Program-made: the position numbers and the translations under genes | Shown: positions 51,268 through 59,299 of the stretch, piece after piece | Layout of the letters: each line of letters opens with the position of its first letter | How positions within the stretch are numbered: position 1 is the stretch's first letter | Notes under the pieces: model-generated | The model's database searches: none | Told to the model about the DNA's origin: nothing | The model's input: only the letters and a program-made list of their open reading frames with translations | Assembly (NCBI GenBank): GCA_045542355.1 | Contig: JAZQKX010000011.1 | Span: forward strand, 1-64,000 | Origin: UMGS1532 sp045542355 | GTDB lineage: Bacteria; Bacillota; Clostridia; Oscillospirales; Acutalibacteraceae | Reading direction: 5' to 3' | DNA length: 64,000 nucleotides

Positions 51268-52074
51268 TCATTTAAGGGAAATAAAGGCACACAGATTCCC
51301 CCTCTCTCCCTTTGTTGCGCGGTGAGAATGAAGATATTTACTATTACAGCAGGTGCAAATATCACTAACTAAAATGTTGTGGGGCTTTACTCCACTAAAC
51401 AAGATTTCCTGTCTGCAAATTTCTTTCAAATCTAAAAGATAATGGCCCTCACCGTGTGGCTTCGCGGCAGTTTTCAAATCAAGATATTTAATTTTTTTAA
51501 GCTCATTTATAACGTTATCGTCCACCTCGTAGCAACTCTGACAAATAGCAGGACCTATAGCCACAAGGATATCTTCTGTGTCACAACTGTAGTCCGACAC
51601 CATTCTTTCCACAGTAAGTCTACCTATTTCACCTGCCGTACCTTTCCATCCTGAGTGAGACGACGCCACCACTCTTTTTTTAGGGTCGTAAAAAAGCAAA
51701 GGTACACAATCGGCATATGACGAGCACAGGGTAATTCCCTCTTTATCTGTGATAAGTCCGTCGGTGCCCTCGGGTACAATCTGACCAGCACTTGTGATAT
51801 TAACTATATTGACGGTATGAGTCTGGTGGGATCTTACAACAGATTCAGTTGATATGTCAATGCAACTGCATATTCTTTTGAAATTTTCGTCTACAGCTTC
51901 TTTATCATCACCGTTGGAATAACTGAGATTCATGGTAGAATAACGGCCCTTGCTCACTCCGCCTAAGCGAGTAGAAAAGCATTGCTTCACTCCACCGACA
52001 TTTTCAAAAATTGGAAAACTGATATACATTATTTCGCCTTTGTAATTAACGTTGCAATTTTTACTAGTCAACAT
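51268..52074 (-). CDS. pgeF: Purine nucleosidase/laccase-domain protein PgeF (YlmD/YfiH)
   Basis: 268 residues. FSTRLGGVSKGRYSTMNLSY, HQTHTVNI, SSYADCVPLLFYD, SSHSGWKGT and a C-terminal CTCCNSKYLHSHRAT hold the conserved His/Cys zinc site of the family. Homologues cleave or phosphorolyse purine nucleosides and repair misplaced cell-wall residues. The ATG at 52074 is favoured by the Shine-Dalgarno AGAGGTGA; an internal ATG at 52029 also has AAAGG upstream and would give a length nearer some homologues. Convergent with thrS. Confidence 0.88.
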   Translation of the reverse strand: MLTSKNCNVNYKGEIMYISFPIFENVGGVKQCFSTRLGGVSKGRYSTMNLSYSNGDDKEAVDENFKRICSCIDISTESVVRSHQTHTVNIVNITSAGQIVPEGTDGLITDKEGITLCSSYADCVPLLFYDPKKRVVASSHSGWKGTAGEIGRLTVERMVSDYSCDTEDILVAIGPAICQSCYEVDDNVINELKKIKYLDLKTAAKPHGEGHYLLDLKEICRQEILFSGVKPHNILVSDICTCCNSKYLHSHRATKGERGNLCAFISLK

Positions 52075-52159
52075 GTAAAATCACCTCTAAAAGTTCCTTA
52101 TATTCATTTTACCACAAAAAGTTTTTATTACAATAGAATTTATTAGTAATGTTTTGTCC

Positions 52160-52188
52160 TTGACAATCTCCTCCAATATATGTATAAT
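52160..52188 (+). promoter_or_regulatory. Promoter of murA
   Basis: Consensus TTGACA (52160-52165) and TATAAT (52183-52188) with a 17-base spacer. Confidence 0.85.
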
Positions 52189-52265
52189 TATATTCGGATA
52201 TTTATGTTGTTAATTTGCTTTTTCAGGCAATACTAATTTCACAGAAAATTAAGAGGTGCCTTGTA

Positions 52266-53552
52266 TTGGATAAATATGTTGTAAGCGGCGGTAATCCGCT
52301 GCGCGGAGAAATCACTATCAGCGGCGCTAAAAATGCTGCTGTTGCAATAATTCCTGCTGTTCTGCTTTGCGACGGAGTATGCAGACTTGAAAACGTTCCC
52401 GAAATTTCAGACGTTTCGGTTATGATTCGTATTCTCTATGAACTGGGTGCCAGTGTTAAGGTTATAAATAAGGATACAATAGAAATTGATGCAACCACAG
52501 TTAAGTCTTACACCGTATCTTCCGACATGAGCAACCGCATGCGCGCCAGCAGCTATTTTATGGGCGCGATGTTAGGACGCTTCAACCGAGCAAAGGTTGC
52601 CCCTCCAGGTGGCTGTGACTTCGGTGTGCGACCCATAGACCAACACATTAAAGGCTTTGAGGCTTTGGGCGCTAAGGTTTCCATTGACAATGGTATGGTT
52701 GATGCAAAGGCAGATTTTCTTGTTGGCGGTCCTGTGTATCTTGACAAGGTATCAGTTGGTGCAACCGTGAACATAATGTTAGCTTCGGTTAAAGCACGCG
52801 GAATGACTGTTATTGAAAACGCAGCTAAGGAGCCCCACATAGTCGACCTTGCCAACTTTCTCAACTCCATGGGTGCAAACATCATGGGCGCGGGAACTAA
52901 CGTTATAAAAATTCGCGGTGTGGAATCTCTGCACGGCACAACATACAGCATTATTCCTGACCAGATTGAAGCGGGTACCTACATGGTTGCTGCGGCGGCA
53001 ACAGGTGGTGATGTGCTGATTAAGAATGTAATCCCCAAGCACCTTGAGTCCATCATAGCAAAGTTGGTTGAAACCGGCTGTACCGTGGAACAATATGACG
53101 ACAGTCTTCGCGTTATTTCAAACGGCAGACCTAAAAAGTGCAATGTTATAACTCTCCCCCATCCCGGATTCCCCACCGACATGCAACCCCAGATGGCGGT
53201 TTATCTTACCATTGCGGACGGCACCAGCATCGTTACCGACAACGTATGGGACAACCGTTTCAGATATGTTGACCAGCTCACCAAAATGGGCGCTGAGGTG
53301 CAGGTAGATGGACGAGTAGCTGTTATAACAGGTGTTGAAAAACTCAAGGGAGCGCCTGTTATGGCAACCGACCTGAGAGCAGGAGCCGCCATGATTATTG
53401 CGGGTCTTTGCGCTGAGGGTATCACCGAAGTTGAAAACATTGAATATATAGACCGCGGTTACTCAGGCGTTGTTGAAAAGCTCACCGCTTGTGGCGCCGA
53501 CATAAAAAGGGTTGAAATTATTAACCCCAGCAAAATCAAGGAAGCTCTTTAA
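52266..53552 (+). CDS. murA: UDP-N-acetylglucosamine 1-carboxyvinyltransferase
   Basis: First committed step of peptidoglycan synthesis (transfer of enolpyruvate from PEP to UDP-GlcNAc). 428 residues from a TTG at 52266: MDKYVVSGGNPLRGEITISG aligns with the usual MurA N-terminus, and AAGAGGTG is seven bases upstream; the frame upstream of it is not MurA-like. Cys117 in PPGGCDFGVRPIDQHIKG is the catalytic residue that fosfomycin alkylates, so the enzyme should be fosfomycin-sensitive. AKNAA contains the conserved Lys-Asn pair. Confidence 0.96.
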   Translation: MDKYVVSGGNPLRGEITISGAKNAAVAIIPAVLLCDGVCRLENVPEISDVSVMIRILYELGASVKVINKDTIEIDATTVKSYTVSSDMSNRMRASSYFMGAMLGRFNRAKVAPPGGCDFGVRPIDQHIKGFEALGAKVSIDNGMVDAKADFLVGGPVYLDKVSVGATVNIMLASVKARGMTVIENAAKEPHIVDLANFLNSMGANIMGAGTNVIKIRGVESLHGTTYSIIPDQIEAGTYMVAAAATGGDVLIKNVIPKHLESIIAKLVETGCTVEQYDDSLRVISNGRPKKCNVITLPHPGFPTDMQPQMAVYLTIADGTSIVTDNVWDNRFRYVDQLTKMGAEVQVDGRVAVITGVEKLKGAPVMATDLRAGAAMIIAGLCAEGITEVENIEYIDRGYSGVVEKLTACGADIKRVEIINPSKIKEAL

Positions 53553-53561
53553 GGAAGTATT

Positions 53562-53592
53562 TGCCGGTGTGGTTATTCCACACCGGTTTTGA
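53562..53592 (+). terminator. Terminator of murA
   Basis: CCGGTGTGG pairs perfectly with CCACACCGG across a five-base loop, then TTTTG, ten bases after the stop. Confidence 0.85.
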
Positions 53593-53656
53593 ATTTACAT
53601 AATCTGTTAAATATTATGTGCAAGAAAGTCCGTATTAACTCTGGGAAAGGAAGATT

Positions 53657-54442
53657 ATGATGTCACGTTTTTGCCCCCTTTTTAGCGGAAGCAGCGGCAA
53701 CAGCATCTACATAGGTGAAGGCAACACTCATATTCTTATAGACGTGGGCGTATCGGCAAAACGAATCACCGACCGCCTCGGTACTATAGGCATAGACCCC
53801 CGTCAATTATCTGCAATATTTATAACCCATGAACATAACGACCACATCAACGGTCTCAGTGTATTTGCGAAGAAGCACCGCATACCTATATATATGTCTC
53901 GTGGCACCGCAGAGGCCATCGCCAACATGGAACAATTCTCCCCCCAGCATAACATTAATATAATAGATAAGCCGATTGCCGTAGGTGATATGGAAATTCA
54001 TCGTTTCCCCACCAGCCACGACTGTGCCGACTCCAGCGGATACAGAATCAAGCTTGGGTACAGAGACTTTGCGGTCTGCACCGACACAGGTGTGGTAACT
54101 GACGAAATCAGACAAGGTCTTGAGGGTTGCGAATTAGTGCTATTGGAATCCAACCACGATATAAACATGTTGAGCCGCGGTCCTTACCCTATACATTTAA
54201 AAAGAAGAATTCTCTCCGAGACGGGACATCTTTCCAACTCTTCTTGTGCCGAGGAGTTGCCAAAATTATTAAGTACGGGTACAACGAGGTTTGTTCTCGG
54301 ACATCTGAGTCAGCAAAACAATACTCCTGACGCAGCCATGACGAGTGCAAACAGCGCTCTCACCATGGCAGGTTTCACAGAGGGAATGGACTATATGTTA
54401 TATGTTGCGCCACCTGAGGGCGGTAAATTGATTTCACTTTAG
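53657..54442 (+). CDS. YycJ/WalJ-like metallo-beta-lactamase-fold hydrolase
   Basis: 261 residues. FCPLFSGSSGNSIYIGEGNTHILIDVGVSAKRI, ITHEHNDHINGL (HxHxDH metal motif), HDCADSSGYRI, CTDTGVV and the later LGHLSQQNN supply the zinc ligands. It resembles YycJ/WalJ, a putative 5'-exonuclease-like MBL protein that accompanies rlmH near the WalKR cluster in Bacillota; here rlmH follows after 10 bases but walKR is absent. Start at the first of two overlapping ATG codons after AAAGGAAG. Confidence 0.9.
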   Translation: MMSRFCPLFSGSSGNSIYIGEGNTHILIDVGVSAKRITDRLGTIGIDPRQLSAIFITHEHNDHINGLSVFAKKHRIPIYMSRGTAEAIANMEQFSPQHNINIIDKPIAVGDMEIHRFPTSHDCADSSGYRIKLGYRDFAVCTDTGVVTDEIRQGLEGCELVLLESNHDINMLSRGPYPIHLKRRILSETGHLSNSSCAEELPKLLSTGTTRFVLGHLSQQNNTPDAAMTSANSALTMAGFTEGMDYMLYVAPPEGGKLISL

Positions 54443-54452
54443 GAGATTAAAA

Positions 54453-54932
54453 TTGAAGATTACACTTATAACAATCGGCAGACTAAAGGATAAGTTCTTT
54501 ATCGATGCTTCTGCAGAATACGAAAAGCGCCTATCAAAATACTGCAAATTGGAAATCAAAACGATAGATGCCGCCCGACTCCCCTCTGCTCCCACCAAGT
54601 CGGAAATCCAGGAAGCGCTGAAAGAGGAAGCCACCAAAATTATTAAGGCTATACCATCGGGATGTGATATTATCCCACTCTGTATTGAGGGTAAACAGCT
54701 CTCAAGCGAAGAACTAAGCGGTCAACTTGAAAACATGAAGCTCTATGGCACAAGCCATCTTTGTTTTATAATAGGCGGCTCGTATGGTATTGATGATGAA
54801 ATAAAATCCCTTTCGAGGCTGCGTCTTTCCATGTCTAAGATGACCTTTCCACATCGACTGGCAAGAATAATGCTGTTGGAACAGCTATACAGAGCTTTTA
54901 AAATAAGTGAGGGCGGAAGCTACCATAAGTAA
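54453..54932 (+). CDS. rlmH: 23S rRNA (pseudouridine1915-N3)-methyltransferase
   Basis: 159-residue SPOUT methyltransferase. KITLITIGRLKDKFF opens the protein, FIIGGSYGIDDEI is the knot SAM-binding loop and MTFPHRLARIMLLEQLYRAFKISEGGSYHK the C-terminal signature. Methylates pseudouridine 1915 in helix 69 of 23S rRNA. It starts with TTG after GGAGATTAAAA. Co-directional with the YycJ-like gene and probably co-transcribed. Confidence 0.96.
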   Translation: MKITLITIGRLKDKFFIDASAEYEKRLSKYCKLEIKTIDAARLPSAPTKSEIQEALKEEATKIIKAIPSGCDIIPLCIEGKQLSSEELSGQLENMKLYGTSHLCFIIGGSYGIDDEIKSLSRLRLSMSKMTFPHRLARIMLLEQLYRAFKISEGGSYHK

Positions 54933-54994
54933 TTCTATTCGCATTTTGCACATAAATCCTCAGATATAATTCATGATATTTTCTAAAAAAGGAC

Positions 54995-55023
54995 TTGACC
55001 TCAACCGATTTTTATGGTACAAT
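54995..55023 (+). promoter_or_regulatory. Promoter of rpmG-secE-nusG-rplKA
   Basis: TTGACC (54995-55000) and TACAAT (55018-55023), 17-base spacer, about 160 bases upstream of rpmG. Confidence 0.85.
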
Positions 55024-55037
55024 GAGGTCACCTCTTT

Positions 55038-55066
55038 AAAGGTCTTCATTCTTGAAGGCTTTTTTT
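55038..55066 (+). terminator. Promoter-proximal terminator/attenuator
   Basis: AAGGTCTTCA and TGAAGGCTT form an imperfect stem with a TTCT loop, followed by seven T residues, only about 10 bases after the likely transcription start. A small GAGGTCACCTC palindrome just before it could compete in folding. The rest of the leader to rpmG holds further short hairpins (CCGGAC...TTCCGG). Confidence 0.6.
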
Positions 55067-55181
55067 CTGTGTGTTATTTTTAAAGCAAATGCGAGAACTG
55101 TTTTGAAAATTTCCCATAGTGAGAGGGAGGCCGACCGGACCTTGTTCCGGTAAATATTTTCCGTAAAACGGAGGTGCCGTC

Positions 55182-55331
55182 ATGAGAGTTAAAATTACCC
55201 TCGCTTGCACAGAGTGTAAGCAACGCAATTACAACACAATGAAAAACAAGAAAAATGACCCTGACAGACTTGAAATGAATAAGTATTGCAGATTTTGCAA
55301 GAAGCACACTCTCCACAAAGAGACAAAGTAA
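55182..55331 (+). CDS. rpmG: 50S ribosomal protein L33
   Basis: 49 residues. Cys9, Cys12 (CTEC), Cys36 and Cys39 (CRFC) form the zinc ribbon, so this is the zinc-containing (C+) type. KITLACTECKQRNYNTMKNK is typical L33 sequence. GGAGGTG precedes the ATG, and secE follows after 15 bases. The rpmG-secE-nusG order is conserved in Bacillota. Confidence 0.96.
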   Translation: MRVKITLACTECKQRNYNTMKNKKNDPDRLEMNKYCRFCKKHTLHKETK

Positions 55332-55346
55332 GGAGGATTTGCTACA

Positions 55347-56048
55347 ATGAAAGTAATTAATCAGATTTGTCGCATCCTTACCGCTGCGCTCAGCTTGTGT
55401 GCTCTGGTTCTGTATTTCTTCCCATTTGTAAGTCTTACCGTTGGCTCTGACGCTATTTCTATCACAGGCGCTAACATGGCTTTCGGTACTGCTGTTGCGA
55501 ACTACGATTTAGAGGTTTCCTCCTATATCGTATTCACCTTTGTTCTTGCCGCCTTCTCCACCATCATGGCAATCGTGGCTATCTTCTCTAAGAAGGGCAC
55601 TGGTGCTCGCATCGCATCATTTATAAGCTCAGGTATATCAGGCGTTCTGATGCTGGTCATCGGATTAAGCAAGGTTCTTAAGTATTCAGACTTGCGTCCT
55701 ATCGTTACAAAGGCAACCGCTTCTGAATTCTCCCTCGCTTACCAGCCCATCGTTTTGATTACTGCTCTTGTTATTCTCGCTTCCTTTGTAATCGGAGTAG
55801 TCGCATGGCTCGTTAACGATTACATCTTAGTTCTCGCATCAAAAGGACAGAGAATTTCTATCTTTGGAAAGGTTGTTAACTTCTTCAGAGAGAATGTTGC
55901 AGAAATCAAGAAAATTGTTTGGCCTAACGGCAAAACAGTTCTCAGAAACTCCATCATCGTTCTCATTCTTTGCGCTATACTCGGCGCATTTATATGGATT
56001 GTGGATTTCGCTCTGGGCTCACTTCTCAATTTCATTACAAACCTTTAA
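55347..56048 (+). CDS. secE: SecE with an N-terminal four-helix membrane extension
   Basis: 233 residues, against 60-90 for a usual SecE. The last ~60 residues are a clear SecE: amphipathic helix KVVNFFRENVAEIKKIVWPNGK (with the conserved E-KK-WP pattern, residues 175-196) and one transmembrane helix (about 203-225). In front, in one uninterrupted frame, lie four hydrophobic segments at roughly 8-30, 59-80, 89-110 and 134-157, with an external loop between the first two. The region is not a known SecE part and I do not recognise it. The start has AAGGAGG. Between rpmG and nusG, the standard secE position. SecE is essential for the SecYEG channel; the added domain might be a partner fused to it. 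Confidence 0.88.
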   Translation: MKVINQICRILTAALSLCALVLYFFPFVSLTVGSDAISITGANMAFGTAVANYDLEVSSYIVFTFVLAAFSTIMAIVAIFSKKGTGARIASFISSGISGVLMLVIGLSKVLKYSDLRPIVTKATASEFSLAYQPIVLITALVILASFVIGVVAWLVNDYILVLASKGQRISIFGKVVNFFRENVAEIKKIVWPNGKTVLRNSIIVLILCAILGAFIWIVDFALGSLLNFITNL

Positions 56049-56063
56049 TCAGGAGGCTGTGTA

Positions 56064-56594
56064 ATGGCAGATTTTAATGATGCAAAATGGTACGTAGTAC
56101 ACACATATTCTGGCTACGAAAATAAGGTTGCTACCGACCTTGAAACCATCGTTGAAAATCGCGGTATGCAGGATCTTATACTTGATATAAGCATCCCCAC
56201 CGAAAAGGTTACCGAGATTAAAGACGACAAAACCCGCGAGGTTGAACGCAAAATCTTCCCCGGCTATGTGCTTGTGAAGATGATTGTTACCGATGAATCT
56301 TGGTATGTCGTACGTAATGTACGCGGTGTTACAGGATTCGTTGGACCGGGTTCTAAGCCTGTTCCCCTCACCGACGCTGAGGTTGAATCACTGGGTGTTG
56401 AGAAGCGCTCGGTTGAAATCAACTACTCTGTTGGCGATAACGTTAAGGTTATTGACAGTCCTCTGGAGGGCTACACAGGTGTTGTTGAGGAAATTGACAT
56501 TGAAAACAATAGTGTTAAGATTGTCATTTCCCTTTTCGGCAGAGAAACTCCTGCCGAGCTTGGTCTCGATCAGGTTGCTTTGATTGAAGACTAA
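56064..56594 (+). CDS. nusG: Transcription termination/antitermination protein NusG
   Basis: 176 residues. NGN domain (AKWYVVHTYSGYENKV, KIFPGYVLVKM, VRNVRGVTGFVGPG) and the KOW motif (DNVKVIDSPLEGYTGVVEEID) are complete. NusG binds RNA polymerase and links it to ribosomes. Positioned after secE with 15 bases between. Confidence 0.97.
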   Translation: MADFNDAKWYVVHTYSGYENKVATDLETIVENRGMQDLILDISIPTEKVTEIKDDKTREVERKIFPGYVLVKMIVTDESWYVVRNVRGVTGFVGPGSKPVPLTDAEVESLGVEKRSVEINYSVGDNVKVIDSPLEGYTGVVEEIDIENNSVKIVISLFGRETPAELGLDQVALIED

Positions 56595-56631
56595 AATTTC
56601 AGATTAATAAGGCAATATCGCCTATTAATGA

Positions 56632-56706
56632 ATGGCTGTAATCAGCCGCGATGCCGCAAGGCATCTGTGGGAGGTGTGTAAATATGATACACACCGAAGT
56701 TACCAC
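56632..56706 (+). promoter_or_regulatory. rplK ribosomal-protein leader element
   Basis: A conserved-looking hairpin in the nusG-rplK gap: GTGG at 56667 pairs with CCAC at 56703-56706, enclosing GGTGTGT (56673-56679) and ACACACC (56689-56695). Comparable leaders ahead of rplK in Bacillota carry the same GTGGGAGG...CCAC frame and are thought to bind a ribosomal protein for autogenous control. Assignment here is by resemblance. Confidence 0.6.
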
Positions 56707-56727
56707 GTATTTTTGGAGGTGCAAAAA

Positions 56728-57153
56728 ATGGCTCAGAAAATTACGGGCTATATCAAACTGCAAATCCCTGCTGGCAAGGCCACTCCGGCTCCGCCTGTAG
56801 GTCCCGCGCTCGGTCAGCATGGTGTTAACATCATGGCTTTCACTAAGGAATTCAACGAGCGCACAAAGAATGACGCCGGCTTACTTATCCCGGTTGTTAT
56901 TACTGTTTACGCTGACCGTTCCTTCAGCTTTATAACCAAGACTCCCCCTGCTGCAGTTCTTATCAAAAAGGCTTGCAACATCGAGAGCGGTTCCGGTGTT
57001 CCTAACAAGACTAAGGTTGCTAAGATCACCAAGGAGCAAATCAAGACAATCGCTGAATCTAAGATGCCCGACCTCAATGCAGCTTCCATCGAAGCTGCCA
57101 TGAGCATGATTGCAGGTACTGCAAGAAGCATGGGCGTTGAAGTAGTAGATTAA
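56728..57153 (+). CDS. rplK: 50S ribosomal protein L11
   Basis: 141 residues starting MAQKITGYIKLQIPAGKATP; PPVGPALGQHGVNIMAFTKEFN and GTARSMGV are standard L11 sequence. It forms the stalk base with rplJ/rplL products. The ATG at 56728 follows TTGGAGGTG; the longer frame at 56632 runs through the leader and is not L11-like. Confidence 0.98.
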   Translation: MAQKITGYIKLQIPAGKATPAPPVGPALGQHGVNIMAFTKEFNERTKNDAGLLIPVVITVYADRSFSFITKTPPAAVLIKKACNIESGSGVPNKTKVAKITKEQIKTIAESKMPDLNAASIEAAMSMIAGTARSMGVEVVD

Positions 57154-57209
57154 TGCTCCCCCGTGGGAGGAAATTTCCGATTTAACCACTTATTGGGAGG
57201 TAACTAATA

Positions 57210-57905
57210 ATGAAACACGGTAAAAAATATAATGAGAGCGTAAAGCTCGTTGAAACCGGTAAGCTCTATGACTCACCGGAGGCTATGAAATTAGCCGTTG
57301 ACACTAAAACTGCTAAATTTGATGAAACAGTTGAAGTGCATGTTCGCTTGGGTGTTGACTCTCGTCACGCTGACCAGCAGGTTCGTGGCGCAGTTGTTCT
57401 CCCCAACGGTACAGGTAAAACCATTCGTACACTTGTTATCACTAAGGGTGACAAGATTAAGGACGCTGAGGCTGCCGGCTCTGACTATGTTGGTGCAGAA
57501 GAGATGGTTGAAAAGATCCAGAAAGAAAACTGGCTCGATTTCGACGTTGTAATCGCTTCTCCCGACATGATGGGTCTCGTTGGTCGTCTCGGTAAGGTGC
57601 TTGGTCCTCGTGGCTTAATGCCCACACCTAAGGCAGGTACCGTTACTCCTGACGTTGCTAAGGCTGTTACCGAAGCTAAGGCTGGTAAGATTGAATACCG
57701 CTTAGACAAGGCTAACATCATCCACTGCCCCATCGGCAAGGTTTCCTTCGGTCCCGAAAAGCTTCTCGAGAACCTCGAGACTCTTATGGGTGCTATCGTT
57801 AAGGCTAAGCCTGCTGCTGCTAAGGGTCAGTACATCAAGTCCTGTGTTGTTGCTACAACCATGGGCCCTGGCATCAAAATCAACCCTGCTAAGTACGGTT
57901 CGTAA
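57210..57905 (+). CDS. rplA: 50S ribosomal protein L1
   Basis: 231 residues. KHGKKYNESVKLVE, HVRLGVDSRHADQQVRGAVVLPNGTGK, GRLGKVLGPRGLMPTPKAGTV and the C-terminal TTMGPGIKINP are diagnostic. L1 binds the E-site stalk of 23S rRNA and represses its own mRNA in many bacteria. Follows rplK in the same operon. Confidence 0.98.
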   Translation: MKHGKKYNESVKLVETGKLYDSPEAMKLAVDTKTAKFDETVEVHVRLGVDSRHADQQVRGAVVLPNGTGKTIRTLVITKGDKIKDAEAAGSDYVGAEEMVEKIQKENWLDFDVVIASPDMMGLVGRLGKVLGPRGLMPTPKAGTVTPDVAKAVTEAKAGKIEYRLDKANIIHCPIGKVSFGPEKLLENLETLMGAIVKAKPAAAKGQYIKSCVVATTMGPGIKINPAKYGS

Positions 57906-57923
57906 TTTTTAATAAAATTATTG

Positions 57924-57952
57924 TTGACAAACCGTCAAAACTCGTGTATAAT
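57924..57952 (+). promoter_or_regulatory. Promoter of rplJ-rplL
   Basis: Perfect TTGACA (57924-57929) and TATAAT (57947-57952) with a 17-base spacer. Confidence 0.9.
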
Positions 57953-57959
57953 ACTTTTG

Positions 57960-58090
57960 TTGCATAACCGAAGACAGTAGGTTTCGTTCTCAGAACGGAT
58001 TAAATTCCTACCGAGGAAATGTATAGATTTATAGTTTGTACTGTATTTTTATGCCCGTTTCCTCTCTTCGGAAACGGGCTTTAATTTTGC
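57960..58090 (+). ncRNA. L10 leader (ribosomal-protein autoregulation element)
   Basis: CCGAAGACAGTAGG... and CCTACCGAGGAAATGTATAG match the L10 leader, where the L10(L12)4 complex binds. The element ends in an intrinsic terminator GCCCGTTTCC/GGAAACGGGC (58053-58080) followed by a T-rich tract, consistent with control of rplJ-rplL. Confidence 0.9.
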
Positions 58091-58117
58091 CCAGCTCAAT
58101 CTCGGAGGTGAATTAAT

Positions 58118-58708
58118 TTGCCAAGTCAAAAAGTTTTAGAAGCCAAGAAAGAACAGGTTGCTAAAATCAAGGAGTTAGTATCCAACAGTGTTGCTGGTGT
58201 TTTGGTTGATTACCGCGGAATCAACGCAGGTGATGATACCAAGCTTCGTAAGGAGCTTCGTGAAGCAAACGTTGAATACATGGTTGTTAAGAACACAATT
58301 CTTCACCGTGCATTTGAAGGTACTGACCTCGCTGAGTTAGACAGTCTTTTAGAGGGAACAACTGCTCTCGCAGTAAGTCCCGAGGACCACACAGCAGCCG
58401 CTCGTATCCTCGGTAAGTTTGCCGAAGACAACGACTATTTCAATCTTAAGGGTGGTTACCTTGATGGTAAGGCTATCGACCTTGCTACAGTTAACGCTCT
58501 TGCAAAGCTTCCTACCAGAGAAGTTCTTCTTGCTACCGTTTGCAGCGCCCTCAATGCTCCTATCGCAGCATTAGCTCGCGCTCTCAACGAAGTTGTTAAG
58601 GTTGGCGGAGCACCTGCTACCGCTGAAGCAGAAGTAACTGCAGAAGCTCCCGCTGAGGAAGCACCCGCAGCAGAAGCTGCACCCGCTGAAGAAACAGCAG
58701 CTGAATAA
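58118..58708 (+). CDS. rplJ: 50S ribosomal protein L10
   Basis: 196 residues. PSQKVLEAKKEQVAKIKEL, VLVDYRGINAGDDTKLRKELREANVEY and VVKNTILHRAFEG are typical. A ~25-residue Ala/Glu-rich tail (EVTAEAPAEEAPAAEAAP) extends beyond the normal end. TTG start with GGAGGTG eight bases upstream. L10 anchors L7/L12 dimers to the stalk. Confidence 0.97.
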   Translation: MPSQKVLEAKKEQVAKIKELVSNSVAGVLVDYRGINAGDDTKLRKELREANVEYMVVKNTILHRAFEGTDLAELDSLLEGTTALAVSPEDHTAAARILGKFAEDNDYFNLKGGYLDGKAIDLATVNALAKLPTREVLLATVCSALNAPIAALARALNEVVKVGGAPATAEAEVTAEAPAEEAPAAEAAPAEETAAE

Positions 58709-58758
58709 TTCAGCAACTAAAATTAAAAGAAATTAAATTAAAATTGGAGGTACCTATC

Positions 58759-59133
58759 ATGGCATCTGAGAAAATCACTGCTCTTGTTGAAGAGGTAAAA
58801 AATCTTACTGTTCTCGAGCTTTCTGAGCTCGTATCCGCAATCGAAGAAGAATTCGGCGTATCCGCTGCAGCAGCAGTTGCAGTAGCAGCTCCCGCAGCAG
58901 GCGGCGCAGCAGCTGAAGAGAAGACCGAGTTCGACGTAGTTCTTGCTGACGCAGGTTCTGAGAAGATCAAGGTTATCAAGGTTGTTCGCGAGATCACCGG
59001 TCTTGGTCTTGCTGACGCTAAGGCAGCTGTTGAAGCAGCTCCTAAAGCTCTTAAAGAAGGCGTTTCTAAGGACGAAGCTGAAGAGCTCAAGAAGAAGCTC
59101 GAAGAAGTTGGCGCTAAGGTTGAGCTTAAGTAA
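58759..59133 (+). CDS. rplL: 50S ribosomal protein L7/L12
   Basis: 124 residues: N-terminal dimerisation helices (MASEKITALVEEVKNLTVLELSELV), Ala-rich hinge and the C-terminal factor-binding domain (TEFDVVLADAGSEKIKVIKVVREITGLGLADAKAAVE). The ATG at 58759 follows GGAGG; the five-residue longer frame is not needed. Second gene after rplJ. Confidence 0.98.
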   Translation: MASEKITALVEEVKNLTVLELSELVSAIEEEFGVSAAAAVAVAAPAAGGAAAEEKTEFDVVLADAGSEKIKVIKVVREITGLGLADAKAAVEAAPKALKEGVSKDEAEELKKKLEEVGAKVELK

Positions 59134-59183
59134 TTTAAAGTTAACCTGTAAAACTTCATACAAATTGCTACCAGCTGTAAGCT

Positions 59184-59231
59184 GAGCAAAATAAAGCCCC
59201 CGATTCAATAGAGTCGGGGGTTTATTTTGCA
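59184..59231. terminator. Terminator after rplL
   Basis: A long inverted repeat: GCAAAATAAAGCCCCCGA and TCGGGGGTTTATTTTGC flank a ten-base loop with one mismatched pair. The GC-rich core followed by TTTATTTTG fits a terminator for rplJ-rplL; the symmetry makes it effective in both directions. Confidence 0.85.
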
Positions 59232-59236
59232 TATTC

Positions 59237-59271
59237 AAAAGCGACGGATTAGAACATTCCGTCGCTTTTGG
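59237..59271 (-). terminator. Terminator of the rnf operon
   Basis: AAAAGCGACGGA and TCCGTCGCTTTT pair with a nine-base loop. On the minus strand the stem ends in a T-run, 29 bases after the rnfB stop. Confidence 0.82.
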
Positions 59272-59299
59272 ATTGATTAAGTTAAGTTCTCTGCAAATA

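Noticed and set aside
55347..56048. Assembly error or frameshift explaining the long SecE
   Set aside because: The frame is continuous, begins after a normal Shine-Dalgarno in the conserved position and both halves have ordinary codon texture; this does not look like two genes joined by error.
58710..59238. Two overlapping minus-strand frames of about 160 residues opposite rplL
   Set aside because: Low-complexity Ser/Ala/Cys-rich translations are typical of the antisense of an Ala/Glu-rich ribosomal gene; no supporting signal.
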